Positions 9,908 through 22,418 of a stretch of 64,000 bases of DNA are shown here, in pieces. The stretch is from Globodera rostochiensis (lineage: Eukaryota; Nematoda; Chromadorea; Rhabditida; Heteroderidae): NCBI GenBank assembly GCA_018350325.1, contig JAEVLN010000019.1:496001-560000 (forward strand), read 5' to 3'. A program made the position numbers and the translations under genes. How positions within the stretch are numbered: the stretch's first letter is position 1; every line of letters starts with the position of its first letter. Under the pieces are notes generated by a model that worked only from the letters and a program-made list of their open reading frames with translations, was not told the origin of the DNA and did no database searches.

Positions 9908-12900
9908 ATGGACTACGTGTATTACATTTACAACAATGTCAAGTACTTCTACAACTCCATGAATCCAGCGACACTTTCTGGCGAGTCATACAAAAATAAA
10001 ATAAAGATTTTAAACACTTTTAGGTGCCATTGACGTTATTGTGGTGGAGCAACCGGATGGCTCTTTGGCCTCCACGCCTTTCCATGTCCGGTTCGGGAAG
10101 TACGGAGTGTTCAACTACGACAATAAAGTGTGTAGAGAAACATTCAAAAATAATAAATGTTTTGAATTGTGTGTTCTAATCAACAACATTTTCAGTACGT
10201 TGACATTGAAATTAATGGCGAAGAGATTGACCTGAAGATGAAGTTGGGCGAGAACGGCGTCGCCTTTTTTTTGGAAAATGAGGATGAATCATTTGGAGAG
10301 ACAAAAGCTGCCGAGGAAAAAGTACAAAAAATTAATTTACACTAATCTAATATTGTTTCTTAAACAAAAGTTTAGCAATTTCCTCGAGAATTGTCCAACA
10401 ATTTGTGTGACGACGATGCCCGGAATCGGTCCATTGAAGCGCAAAATCAGCGCAAAGATTCTTTTGCGAGCAGTTGCAGCAGCACCAGCAGTTGCACTTC
10501 ACAAAAGCCCCCGTGCCCAACAACAACAGCAGTTGCTACCGTTGCAGCAGACAGAAAGTGCTTTTTTGGACTCGTCGAATTTATTACAATTTTATATAAC
10601 AAAAAACGGGCGTTTTGGGGACCTTTCAGGCCCGTAGCCAGGAATTTTTTTCGGGGGGGGGGCAGTTCTTAGGGGTGTATTTTTTCCTTTTTATTGCATT
10701 TTTGTTAAGCAATTTTTCCAAAAAATGTTCGTTTTTAGGGGGTTTGTTTTCCGTTTTTACTCTATTTTTGTTAAGAAATTTTCAAAAATGCAAATTCTTT
10801 TCACGTATTTTGCTTTACCGTTTGGGGGGGGGGTCGGCGGTGCCGATAGGCGCCGCCGAGAAAATTTCGAGTTTTTGACTCGATTGTTAAGAGATTTTCA
10901 ACCAAAAAATTAAAAAATCGGCCCTTTTTTTGAAGTTTTTTAGGAATGGGAAGGGTCGGCGGTGCCGATAGGCGCCGCCGGGAAAAATTTTTGAATTTTT
11001 GATTGGAATTTTAAGAAAATTAGTCAAAAAATTGTAAAAGTGCAAAACAATAGGGTCCCCCCTCTTGTTTTTTTTTTCTCAAATTTCATTTCGGGGGGGG
11101 GGGCATGCCCCCCCCTGCCCCTCCCTGGCTACGGGCCTGGGACCTTTCAATTTTTAAAGAAATTTGAAGTTTATTTTATATTTTTGTTACAAAACCCAAT
11201 TAACATAATTTCAATCGGAGTTTCAGAATGTCAACGCCTCCAAAACGGTCAAAAATGGTGCAACCGTTCATCAACCACAAAGCTTCTGTCCAGCAGAACC
11301 GACAGCGATTGCCCTTTTCGTCGTCCATTTATTCGTGTCGAAGGAACCGATCACTGCCCGACTTGACCAATTTGTTGTCGTCATCGTCCAACATTTCCGA
11401 TGGCATTGGCACTGAACAGCCGGAGGGAAAGGGACGAAGGAAGGCGACGATGGGCGGCCGATTGGACGGAGTGAGGCGGATGGACGAGACGGGGGCCAAC
11501 AACACGCTGAAACATTCGAGTTCGGCATCAGTGCCACTGAAGAGTTATTATGTGAGTTGAACGGAGGTTAGATAGAGCCTTAAGATTTCCTAAAATGAGC
11601 AGGGGGTGCAAAAAACCAGTAATAATTTTGTAAATATAAATCAGGGTCCTGTATTGTGCTCAATAATGTTTGTCAAGAGCATTGCTCTTTACGTAACCAA
11701 ATAGGGCAAATATTTCTTAAATTTTTTGGGAGTTTTCAGTGTGAAATTCCCCAAATTTTTGAAAAATCAGGAAAATTTTCCTCTTTTTTAGAGACAGGAG
11801 TCGAAAATAGCTCAAGCAATTTTTTCGTCGACAATTTCCAATTCCGCGCGCGCGAAGGACGCGTCGGAGACGGACGAGGAGCGGCGGCGGGAGGAGGACG
11901 GGCCAAAGAATTGTGCCCCTTCGACAAGTGAACTCGCTGACGGCGCTTTGTCCGACTCGGAGGTGGACAGACACCGGAGCATTGTAAGAGACATCCATTT
12001 TAATGAACACGCTTTGACTGTTGGCCACAATTTTGAATTTAATAAAAAATATGTAAATAAATAATGTTGAAATTTCCGTTTAGAAAGACCCCGAATGGAA
12101 GTGGGGCGAAATTCCAAAGTCAAATGATGGCAATGTGTCGGATAAAGCGGACGCGAATGGTTCGAGGAAAAAGGTTTGGGAGTTTTCTTTTCCATTTATA
12201 AAAGCAGGGGAACTCCAATCCGGGGACCCGAAATAGCTGAAAAAACAAATATAAAGCCTTTTTGGATCAATTTTCTTAACAAAATTGCTTTTTGCCGCAA
12301 AAAACAGCACTAAATTTGCTCAGAAAAACGTGTAACATCCGCTTAAAAATGACTTTTTACATTTCCTGAACATTTTTATAATTTTTGCTAAAAATGCTCC
12401 GAAATTCCAAATTCGGGTTGCCTTTTTGTTAAAGAATTTAGCCATAAAATGGTCAAAGTATGTACTTTTTCAAAGAATTATACTTTGGCAGAAATTTTCT
12501 TAAAAACCCCGTTTGAAAACCCAGGTTTTTGCAGGACTACCAGGTTTTGAAGAAAATCCACCAAATTATTAATCATTGATTCAAATAATTTAAAAAAGCA
12601 TTTTAGAGTCGATGGGATTACTGGTTTGGCCGTTGGTCCCGTCGCAGCAAAGAGGAGAAGGACAAATGCGAGGGAAGTGCCGGCGAAAAGGGCCTTTTCC
12701 TTGAAGACATTGGCAACGACCCGGCAAAGTTCGGCATGTACATTGGCAGAAACAAAACGGAGGCGCTTTGGTGCGAAAAAATTATTCAAAAATGGGAGAA
12801 AAAAATGTTGGAGAGCCATTTTTATGTAACAAATTTTGTTAGCATTAATTAACTAGGTAATTACTATCTTCAAACACTTCCCCTCTCTATTAATTGAATC

Positions 12901-14368
12901 GTTTAGCATTTCATCAAAAAGTTCCCCTCTCTATTAATTGAATCGTTTAGCATTTCATCAAAAAGTTCGGACAGCGGCAACGGACCGTCGCTGGGGACCA
13001 GTCCGACCATGTCGTGCTCGCCCGTCCTCAGCGAAGAGAATTTGGCTTCGGAATTCGCCAAAGGAAATGCGACGGATCGACGCCCTTCAAATTTGATGTA
13101 AATTTATTAAAAAATGTTTTTGAATTGATTTGACTAATTTTATTGGAATTAGGGACATGGAGCTGTTTGAGAACAAGGCCAAGGAGAAGCGATCTTTGCG
13201 CCTTTCCGCCGACCAATTGGATTTGTTGAATTTGAACTACGGGTCTAACGATGCACGGTTCAGCATCACCACAAAATACCAGGTGAAATGAATAACTTTT
13301 GTCTGATTGTTAAACATTTTCAGGGTACTGCTTGGTGTTCATGTCACATTTATTTGCTCAAATGGTCGGACAAACTTGTCATCTCGGACATTGACGGCAC
13401 AATCACCAAAAGTGACGTGCTTGGACACGTCATTCCCGCAATTGGCGGCACATGGGCTCACTCCGGAGTGGCCGAACTGTACACGGGCATCAAAAAGAAC
13501 GGGTACAGTAACAAAGCATACTGTTGGAGGGAGGCATACGGTAAACAACGCACTGATTAAGCTATCAAATGGTCTATCTCTCCTCACGTGCCATCGGTCA
13601 ATCTCACTACACCAAAACGTATTTGCAGAACTTTGCCCAGGGGTCCAGGATGCTGCCCGACGGACCCGTTTTGTTGTCGCCTTCTTCCGTTTTAATGGCA
13701 TTCAGAAAGTAAGTCATCATATTTTGCATCGTTTTTTAAAATTTGAAAGCATTTTTCAGGGAGGTAATTGAGAGAAAGCCGGAGGAATTCAAAATTGCCT
13801 GCCTCACCGACTTAAAATCGCTGTTCTCCGTTGGACAGCCATTCTTTGCCGGCTTTGGGAACCGGGAAACGGTCTGAACTGACCGAACTTTTGGGGGTCG
13901 GGGTGGCCTAATCGCAAATTTCGTAATTTATAAGGACGCGAAATCGTATCGTGCGGTCGGCGTCCCACCGGAACGCATTTTGATTATCGACCCGCAGGGC
14001 TCACTCAGGCGGGCGGACAACAAGGCCGGCGGTTACGTGTCCGACTACGCGTCGTTGGCAATGAACAGCGTGGACTACGTGTTCCCGCCTCGAGTGGAAA
14101 AGGATGGCGTCTGTTTGGAGTCGGAGGACACATTGAGGTTTGTTTGTTGCTGAACGGTTTGGTGTTTGTTGCAACAAAAAACCCTTTTCTCAGTGAGTTC
14201 GTCGTGTGGCGAAACGACGCGGAACAGTTTGACGCGCTGGTGGACGCGGAGTTGGAGCTGTACGAAGACCGAAGGAAGCGTGCCAAAGCGACTGTTGTGG
14301 GGACGGCGGAGGGTCGTGGGCCCGACGGGAAGATGAAGAAGTACAGCAACGGACGACGGACCAGATGA
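9908..14368 (+). CDS. lpin-1: Lipin, phosphatidate phosphatase
   Basis: Lipin dephosphorylates phosphatidate to diacylglycerol at ER and nuclear membranes and so controls triglyceride and phospholipid synthesis. The N-lipin domain is spread over exons 9908-9980, 10024-10127 and 10196-10321 ([49 protein letters not shown]). The middle is low-complexity with SLPDL and [10 protein letters not shown]. The C-terminal HAD domain has the catalytic DxDxT motif as [11 protein letters not shown], then [28 protein letters not shown] and DYVFPP. Exon 1 must use a GC donor (CTG/GCGAGT) to stay in frame. The intron 10558-11226 carries a Mutator-like insertion. The acceptor near 12950 is tandemly duplicated. 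A CATCAG acceptor-like site lies 18 nt before the ATG. The C-terminal basic tail ends GRRTR. Identification is secure; some middle exon borders are approximate. Confidence 0.95.
10628..11138. mobile_element. Mutator-like non-autonomous element in lipin intron
   Basis: Terminal inverted repeats begin AGGCCCGTAGCCAGG at 10628 and end with the complement CCTGGCTACGGGCCT at 11138. The element is flanked by a perfect 10-bp direct repeat, GGGACCTTTC (10618-10627 and 11139-11148). A 9-11 bp target duplication is characteristic of Mutator-like transposons. The 511-bp interior has long G-runs just inside both ends and two copies of a TCGGCGGTGCCGATAGGCGC block (about 10829 and 10956). There is no transposase. 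It sits wholly inside an intron. Confidence 0.8.
12878..12965. repeat. 44-bp tandem duplication spanning a lipin splice acceptor
   Basis: Two perfect head-to-tail copies of 44 bp start TTCCCCTCTCTATTAATTG. Each carries the same TTTAG acceptor and the first bases of the exon. Using the first acceptor gives a stop after about ten codons. The second (exon from 12951) continues in the lipin frame as [15 protein letters not shown]. Confidence 0.9.
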
Positions 14369-15001
14369 GGAAAAGGAGGAGGAGACGAAGCGGGAAAGGA
14401 AGTGGGGAGGGCAATGTAAAGAGCAAAAGCTGAAGAGATTAACATGTAAATTATGATTACGGCCTTCTCAACTACCAATTGATTTGTCTAAAATAATTTT
14501 ATTGGGACAGCGATAAATATAAATTATATTTTTTGGGATATTTAAATGAAATTAACAAAGAAAAATGCTTTTCTTGTCAACGCGTAAAATATAAATTCAA
14601 AAACTGTGACAGATTAATGCCTCCGTTGCATTTTGTCATTGCGTCACTAATTATTATTAGCCTAAAGTGTCCGTCGAATCCTTTCAAAAATGAAAATTTC
14701 TAAAATTTTGTGCCTAAAATGAACTTTAAAGGATTCCAACACGAAACAAAACGACCGTATCCCGCACTTTTTTTGTTAGGCTTCGGTTTGCTTTTTTGCC
14801 TTCTCCGTTAAATCGCCTCGAAATGCCATTTTAAAATTTTGTGGTGTCAAAATGCCATCATTTTCGTCTTGTCCATCGCCATCAAAAATCGGCACTTTGC
14901 CATTCGCTCGTCGTCGCCTCACCATTTCCTTCCGACAATGCCAAAAGTTAAGCCGTAATTGGGAATTGTCGACCTCCTCGGCGTTCTTTCCGTTCGTCCC
15001 A

Positions 15002-18000
15002 ATGTTCGTTTCCGTCCTCTCCTTCCTCCTCATGTTCGGGCCGTCTCTGCACCAATCCATCGACGGCACTTCCTCACAATTATTACCCACCAATGGCACT
15101 TCGACCGGCGCCAATTCCTCCCTTCCGGCGGCCGGATTTTTGTTGCCTCCCGTTCAACTGAAAATTGGCCTTCTCTTCCCCAACGGCAGCCAACGGTTGC
15201 GAATGCTTTTCGGCTTTGGGCAATCCGCGCCCGCCGTCACTTTGGCACTGGAGCGGGCGAGGCAGGAACAACTCATCGACAACATCAACTTCACGTTGGA
15301 AATTTGACGTGGACAAAATGAAGCCAACTTGTTTTTAAATAAACTTTCCTTACAAATTAAACATCCGAAATATGTACTCCTCGATAAAAGCACAAAATCA
15401 AGTGTACTGCTTGCACCAGTCGCTACGACCCACCCGGTTTCAGTTACACGTGGAGAATGAGCGACTGCTTTCAGCCCTGGGCGGTTGGGTACGCAAATCA
15501 GCTAATTCTGACCGAAACTGTTGACGTTGTGATCGGTCCGCCCTGCGTTTCCAGTAACAGCAATTTGGCATTTTGGGCCATTTTTGTCAAAACTCGCAAA
15601 TCAAAAAAGGTGCCATTGCCGCGGGGTATGTGGCCACATTCTACAACACGCCGATCTATCTGTGGGGCGCCACTGTGTCCCCGGCACTGACCAACGCAAC
15701 CGTTTTCCCGACAGTGAACAATATGAACGTGAACTCGGACAAGTCAGTGACCAAATTAACGTAATTAAATTCTCGACGAAATTGAAATGTTTGAGGTTGG
15801 CGATGGCCGTTCAGAGTGTGTTGGTGCAGTTCAATTGGACCGAAGTGTCGTTCGTTTACATTCCGGACTATGAGCGAATGTAATAATTATAAAAAATATT
15901 TAAATACAATATATTAACTTTTTTTTTCAGGGTCTGCAATTCTGTTCAGCAAAGCTTTTCATCTTTGGTCAATGTTTCCAATTTGACCATCGTTTTCCAA
16001 CATCAGATGGAGTCGAACACGGACAGCATGAAGTCCACGCTGAGATCGTTACGCAATCGGTCAAGAAGTTGGTGACGGACCCTCCGGGCATAATTAAATA
16101 TTTATTTATTTTATTAGTTGTGGTCGGCTGTTTTGATGTCGAAGTCGACCGTCGTAACTTTTTGTTGTCCATCTTCGACAGCGGTCTTGCAGCTAGCAAC
16201 GAATTCGTGTTTATTATCGGTGCCCTCCGAAACCAGGGAATGCTGCAACAGGGTAAGGCTAATCGACAGACTTTGGCTTCTTCGGTTACTGGGAATCTTC
16301 TTGATCATTGCCGATCAGTGGAAAGACTGCAAATTATTTTGAATTGGACTGGGATTAGATCATCCATCTGGTCAGATCATGGGACAAATTCTATTAAAGT
16401 TTTGCATTTAATGTGTATATTAAAATTTCAGTTTCCACGGGATCGGACGGCAGCATTAAATATGACAACATTTGGGTCGACAAAAACAACCCAAGCGATG
16501 GACGCGACGCGGACGCTCTCGCTGCAACAAAGCACGTCATTGTGGTAATAATTTAGCTGTTTTAAGAATACTTTGAATTGTAAATAAATAAAAGCATTGT
16601 TTTGATCCGATCAGATCGATTTGGAAAATCAGTCCAGCGCTCAAATCAACGAATTCAGTAGAAATTTGACCGCCAAATTTGGCTCCTTTCCGTTCTTCTG
16701 CAACGGAAGCTGCATGGGCGGCCCCACGGAACAATCGGCATGAAAATGCCAACTTTTTTTAAATTTGAACTTTTAAAACTTCAGCCTTCACAATATGCGC
16801 GTTCTTTGTTTGACACGACTTATGCATATTTCCGGGCACTGAACCACACAATGGAACAGACAAAATCGGCCTCAAAGGATCTGTTCCGAAACGGCTCTTA
16901 TTTAAATGACAAAAATGCCGGCTCATCCTTTCAGGGTGAAAAGTTTGATCAAAATTTTGCAAAAATTTACAAAATTAATTGAGGCGAGACTGGAATGATC
17001 AGGCTGGACTCAGATGGCAATCGCCAACCGTCCTTTTATGTGACAATGCTGAACGCCCTCAATGTGCCGACTGTTACAATGAACGTCAACTTCAGTGACG
17101 GAGAATTGGTTAGAAAAAAGGAACAAATTATTCCAGAGAATTTTAATAATTAAAAAACAGAAAATTGAACAACGCTACGCCAGTGATGCCGCATTGTGGG
17201 TCAATTGGGGCGGCATTCGTCCGTTGACGACACCTTTGTGTGGCTACAACGGCACGCAATGTGGCCAAGACGTGACCATGTACATTCTGATCGGAGGTTT
17301 GCTTGTGTTGGTTTTGCTGATCGCGGCACTACTCGGCGTCGGCTACGCACTGAGGTCGTTGGCATTTGGGGCCCAAGGCTTTCGATAACACGAGCACATA
17401 ATTAAGGGAGAAAATGCGCGAGAAGGAGCGTCTGACGCGCGAATGTCTGATTCCGTTTGCGGAGCTGCGCAACCTGAAGGAGCTGCGCAGCTCGGAGGAG
17501 CTGAAGGCGGACACGGAGAAGAGCATGAGGAGCATGCACAGTAGTCAGTCCGGTGAGTGTACTGTAATAATTCGATACCGTAACCAGCAGTCTTCCGGCG
17601 GAATTTGCAAATTTAGGGAGCACAAAGCTTACGGTGGGCAGTCACAAAGCGTTGGAGACGGTCAATTACGCGTTCTTTGTCTACAACCGGGAGATTGTGT
17701 TGGGCGTTAAATACCACGTCAGAGTGCGAATTCAGTCCGAAGATTTGACATATCTTCGGAAGGTAATCAATGTTCTGTAGAAGAAGTGCCCCCGAGGGGC
17801 AGACGCTTAAAACGCCTAAGGGCCGAGGGCATAAAGAGCCTAAAAGGGAGGGAGGACGGCTGTTGGGAGTATTAGATTGGGGCTGAACGTGCCGAGGGTC
17901 GTGGGTTCCCCTCCCCCCGCCATTTTGCCTGGTCCATCCCCCCGGGGGCACCATTTTGCCTGGTTCCATTCCCTCCCCCCGGGGGCACCATTTTGCTTGG

Positions 18001-20519
18001 TCTGCCCTTAACATAACACATACACAGTAATCTCTCCATTTGTTACGGTAACAGCTCCGACAATTGGATCACGACAATCTGAACAAATTTTATGGCGTGT
18101 GCACCGACGCGCCTCTTTTGTACGGAATTTGGAAGCACTGCCAACGCGGGACCCTAAAAGTGCAATTTGTCGGATTAAAATAAAATAAAATAAAAATAAA
18201 TAAATAAAAGGAACTGATCGAAAAGGAGCAATATGTGGGGGACAACTTTGTGATGTTCGCCCTGATGCGGGACATTGCAAGTGTAAATAATGTTCAAATT
18301 GGCATTTCTGATCAGTGCCAACCCTTCAGGGGCTGATTGCCATCCATCAATCATTCGTCGGTGCCCACGGCCTTTTGTCCTCCGAAAGTTGTCTGATCAA
18401 CGACCGCTGGCAAGTGAAAATCAGCGATTTTGGTCTGAATATTATCCGCGAGAGTCAGCCAATGCCGAAGAAAAGTTGGCACTTTCCCTTTATTAATTAG
18501 CTAAATGCCATTTTGAAGACCTTTTATGGACGGCGCCCGAACTTTTACGAGAAAACAATCGGACCGGGACGAAGGAGGGCGACGTGTTCAGTTTTGCGGT
18601 TATTTGTGTGGAAATGCTGAACAGAGAGACCGTGTGGAATGGCGTCGAACGGGACGACGACGTCGACGGTCCCTGCTTTTGGGGCTGAACGAGGACATTT
18701 CAATCAGAAAGAGAGGCTTTTCGTCGGGTCCAAACGAACGGACTCAGATAAATTGATCAGAGGAAAATCTCATTAATTCTAAAGCATCGAGAATAACAAA
18801 TTATAATTTAAAATAAAATATGTAATTAATCCCTTCAGAAATCCTTTATCGCCTCAAGCGCACCAACAACACTATCCCTCATCGCCCGCAGCTTCGCCCC
18901 CGCGAAGAGACCAATCAGAGTTTGGTATGGCTTCTGATCAGCTCCGTTATTTATTGATCGGGTTTAAGCTTCATCTGGTCAGGGATTGCTGGTCCGAAGT
19001 GCCGTCCGAACGTCCTCGCATGGACATGGTGCGAACGATGCTTAAGCAGATGGTCCAGGACGGGTCAGAACAAAGCTGCTGATCACTTTTAACAAACACT
19101 TCAGCAACCAAAATCTGATGGACTACGTGTTCGGGATGTTGGAGCAGTACGCGAGTTCGTTGGAGCAGGAGGTGGAGGAACGGACCAAAGAGTTGGTGGA
19201 GGAGAAGCGCAAGAGCGACATTTTGCTCTACCGGATGTTGCCGCGGCAGGTGGCGGACAAGTTGAAGCTGGGCGAGGCGGTGGAGCCCGAGTCCTTCCAA
19301 ATGGCCACCATTTTCTTCTCGGACGTCGTCTCCTTCACCACTTTGGCCGGCAAATGCACGCCGCTGCAGGTCATTGGCATTATTTGACACAAACATTCTC
19401 AAGCAGTTTAAGCAGGCTAATGGGAACAGATTCGGCTTATATCCCTGATCAAATCAAAATCTGATGATCAGGATATGACCAGTTTGAACTGGCCGGGCCC
19501 CCCGAACAACTTTTGTCTCCGAGTCGTATCAAAAAGAACATTCAAATCCCTTGACTTCTCAGCCCCCGAGGGGTCTTTTTGCTGAACCCGTTTGACACAT
19601 TAAGGTGGTGAACCTCCTGAACGGTCTGTACACAGCCTTTGATGGGATCATCGACACTCACGACTGCTACAAAGTTGGTGAGTGTGTCCACTGACTGATA
19701 TTTATTATTTTTGAAACATTTATTTGCACCAAACAGAAACAATTGGCGATGGCTATTTGGTCTGCTCGGGCATTCCGAAACGCAACGGCGACCAACACGC
19801 CAAAGAAATTGCCGAACTTTCCTTCGCCTTCCTTCGAACAGTGCGCGACTTTCGCGTCGATCACCTCCCATCTGAAAGAGTGAACCTTCGCATCGGCTTC
19901 CATTCCGGTCCTTTCCCTTTTACCCTTAAAGCCTCCATCCAAATGCCGTCAAAAACATTGGCATTTTGCATTTGATGGCATTTCTTTTATTGATCACCTC
20001 CAATCTGAGAGAGTGAACCTTCGCATCGGCTTCCATTCCGGTCCCTTCCCTTTTATCCTTAAAGCCCCCATCCAAATGCCGTCAAAAACATTGGCATTTT
20101 CCATTTGATGGCATTTCTTTTATTGATTAGGACCGGCTGTCGCGGGCGTTGTCGGTCTGACGATGCCGCGTTATTGTCTGTTTGGGGATTCGGTAAACAC
20201 GGCCAGCCGAATGGAATCCAACGGAAAATGTAAAAAAATTCAATAAAAAACAAATTAATTTTCATATTCAGCCGGCAAAGTGCACATTTCGGCAAGTGCA
20301 AATCGCTTTTTGACCGGTGTGGGCGGCGGTTATGTGACGGAGCCGAGGGGCGAAGTGATTATAAAAGTCCGCCGGGGGCATTTAATTTTCAAATTGCCCC
20401 TAATTTGTTTGTCGCTTTAGGGCAAAGGCGTAATGGAAACTTTTTGGCTGTTGGGACGAATTGGGGAGGTCCATTTGCCGGAGGGGTCGGCGGAAATGGC
20501 GCCGGCGGCGGAAGGATAA
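15002..20519 (+). CDS. Receptor-type guanylyl cyclase
   Basis: Single-pass receptor that makes cGMP, typically in chemosensory neurons of nematodes. Order: signal peptide ([19 protein letters not shown]; an in-frame ATG at 14852 would add 50 residues); extracellular ANF-receptor domain ([66 protein letters not shown]); TM helix near 17280-17350 ([20 protein letters not shown]); kinase-homology domain ([20 protein letters not shown] in place of a catalytic HRD loop, [17 protein letters not shown]); dimerisation coiled coil ([10 protein letters not shown]); cyclase domain. The cyclase domain has [13 protein letters not shown] (metal-binding Asp), [12 protein letters not shown] (Glu of guanine specificity), [16 protein letters not shown] and [16 protein letters not shown]. 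The active site looks intact. About 20 short introns; not all extracellular exon borders were resolved. The tail is short and ends at TAA 20517-20519. Confidence 0.93.
19859..20124. repeat. 133-bp tandem duplication at a cyclase exon-intron border
   Basis: Two near-identical copies (19859-19991 and 19992-20124) start GATCACCTCC. Copy 1 contains the end of the coding exon ([12 protein letters not shown]) and its donor at 19908. Copy 2 holds the same coding piece and donor, but has no acceptor in front of it and lies in the intron. The next exon starts at 20131 with the remainder of the GPAVAG motif. Confidence 0.88.
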
Positions 20520-20546
20520 GCCGCGCCGATTGGAATGACGTCATTC

Positions 20547-20710
20547 AATTTGAATTCGATTTGTTTAATTATGTTAATTTTGGAAAAGTCGCTGTCCCAG
20601 AGAAAAAGCATCGCCGTTTCATTTGGATAAAACTCAGTTTTTTTGACACAAAAAGTGTCCGGTGGACGATTCACAAAATAAAGTACATTTATTTGATTTA
20701 GACAATATGC
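20547..20710 (+). repeat. Left direct repeat: cyclase 3' end copy 1
   Basis: This stretch just after the cyclase stop codon (AATTTGAATTCGATTTG onward, through TTCATTTGGATAAA, to GACAATATGC) reappears nearly unchanged at 22419-22569. It includes an AATAAA-type signal (CAAAATAAAG), so it is probably the genuine 3' UTR. It abuts the minisatellite directly. Confidence 0.9.
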
Positions 20711-22418
20711 ATAAGTTCGAGAATTCTGGAGTTTTTACGTGCCGGATGGTGGGGTCTACGAGTTCCAAAATTCTGGAATTTTCACGTGCCGGATGGTGGG
20801 GGGAATTTTTACGTGCCTGGGGTCTACGAGTTCCAGATTTCTGGAATTTTTACGTGCTGGATGGTGGGGTCTACGAGTTCCAAAATTCGGAATTTTTACG
20901 TGCCGGATTGTGGGGGAATTTTTACGTGCCTGGGGTCTACGAGTTCCAGATTTCTGGAATTTTTACGTGCTGGATGGTGGGGTCTACGAGTTCCAAAATT
21001 CTGGAATTTTTACGTGCCGGATGGTGAGTCTACGAGTTCCAAAATTCTGGAATTTTACGTGCCGGATGGTGGGGGGAATTTTTACGTGCCTGGGGTCTAC
21101 GAGTTCCAAAATTCTGGAATTTTTAGGTGCCGGATGGTGGGGGTGAATTTTTACGTGCCTGGGGTATAAAAGTCCAGAATTCTGGGATTTTTTACGTGCT
21201 GGATGGTGGGGAGTTCCAAAATTCGGAATTTTTACGTGCCGGATTGTGGGGGAATTTTTACGTGCCTGGGGTCTACGAGTTCCAGATTTCTGGAATTTTT
21301 ACGTGCCGGATGGTGGGGTCTACGAGTTCCAAAATTCGGAATTTTTACGTGCCGGATTGTGGGGGAATTTTTACGTGCCTGGGGTCTACGAGTTCCAGAT
21401 TTCTGGAATTTTTACGTGCTGGATGGTGGGGTCTACGAGTTCCAAAATTCTGGAATTTTTACGTGCCGGATGGTGAGTCTACGAGTTCCAAAATTCTGGA
21501 ATTTTACGTGCCGGATGGTGGGGGGAATTTTTACGTGCCTGGGGTCTACGAGTTCCAAAATTCTGGAATTTTTAGGTGCCGGATGGTGGGGGTGAATTTT
21601 TACGTGCCTGGGGTATAAAAGTGCAGAATTCTGGGATTTTTTACGTGTCGTATGGTGGGGCCTACGAGTTCCAAAATTCTGGAATTTTTACGTGCCGGAT
21701 GGTGGGGGGTGAATTTTTACGTGCCTGGGGTATAAAAGTCCAGAATTCTGGAATTTTTACGTGCTGGATGGTGGGGCCTACGAGTTCCAAAATTCTGGAA
21801 TTTTCACGTGCCAGATGGTGGGGGAATTTTTACGTGCCTGGGGTATAAAAGTCCAGAATTCTGGAATTTTTACGTGCCTGGGGTATAAAAGTCCAGAATT
21901 CTGGAATTTTTAGGTGCCGGATGGTGGGGGTGAATTTTTACGTGCCTGGGGTATAAAAGTCCAGAATTCTGGAATTTTTACGTGCCTGGGGTATAAAAGT
22001 CCAGAATTCTGGAATTTTTACGTGCCGGATGGTGGGGGAATTTTTACGTGCCGGATGGTGAGTCTACGAGTTCCAAAATTCTGGAATTTTACGGGCCGGA
22101 TGGTGGGGGTGAATTTTTACGTGCCTGGGGTATAAAAGTCCAAAATTCTGGAATTTTCACGTGCCAGATGGTGGGGGAATTTTTACGTGCCTGGGGTATA
22201 AAAGTCCAGAATTCTGGAATTTTTACGTGCCTGGGGTATAAAAGTCCAGAATTCTGGAATTTTTACGTGCCGGATGGTGGGGTCTACGAGTTCCAAAATT
22301 CTGGAATTTTCACGTGCCAGATGGTGGGGGAATTTTTACGTGCCGGATTGTGGGGGATATTTTTACGTGACTGGGGTCTACGAGTTCCAGAATTCTGTAA
22401 TTTTTACGTGCCGGATTT
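20711..22418. repeat. 1.7-kb minisatellite with 40-50 bp units
   Basis: The array mixes two unit types. Type A is built on GGAATTTTTACGTGCCGGAT + GGTGGGGTCTACGAG + TTCCAAAATTCT. Type B is built on GAATTTTTACGTGCCTGGGG + TATAAAAGTCCAGAATTCT. The block around 20880-21180 recurs around 21200-21630 as a higher-order repeat, so the array grew in multi-unit steps. The right half is dominated by the TATAAAAGTCC variant. Several open frames of 70-163 codons run through it on the plus strand as a by-product of unit length. There is no start context or domain. Nearly every unit carries ACGTGCC, often as CACGTG or TACGTG. Confidence 0.93.
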
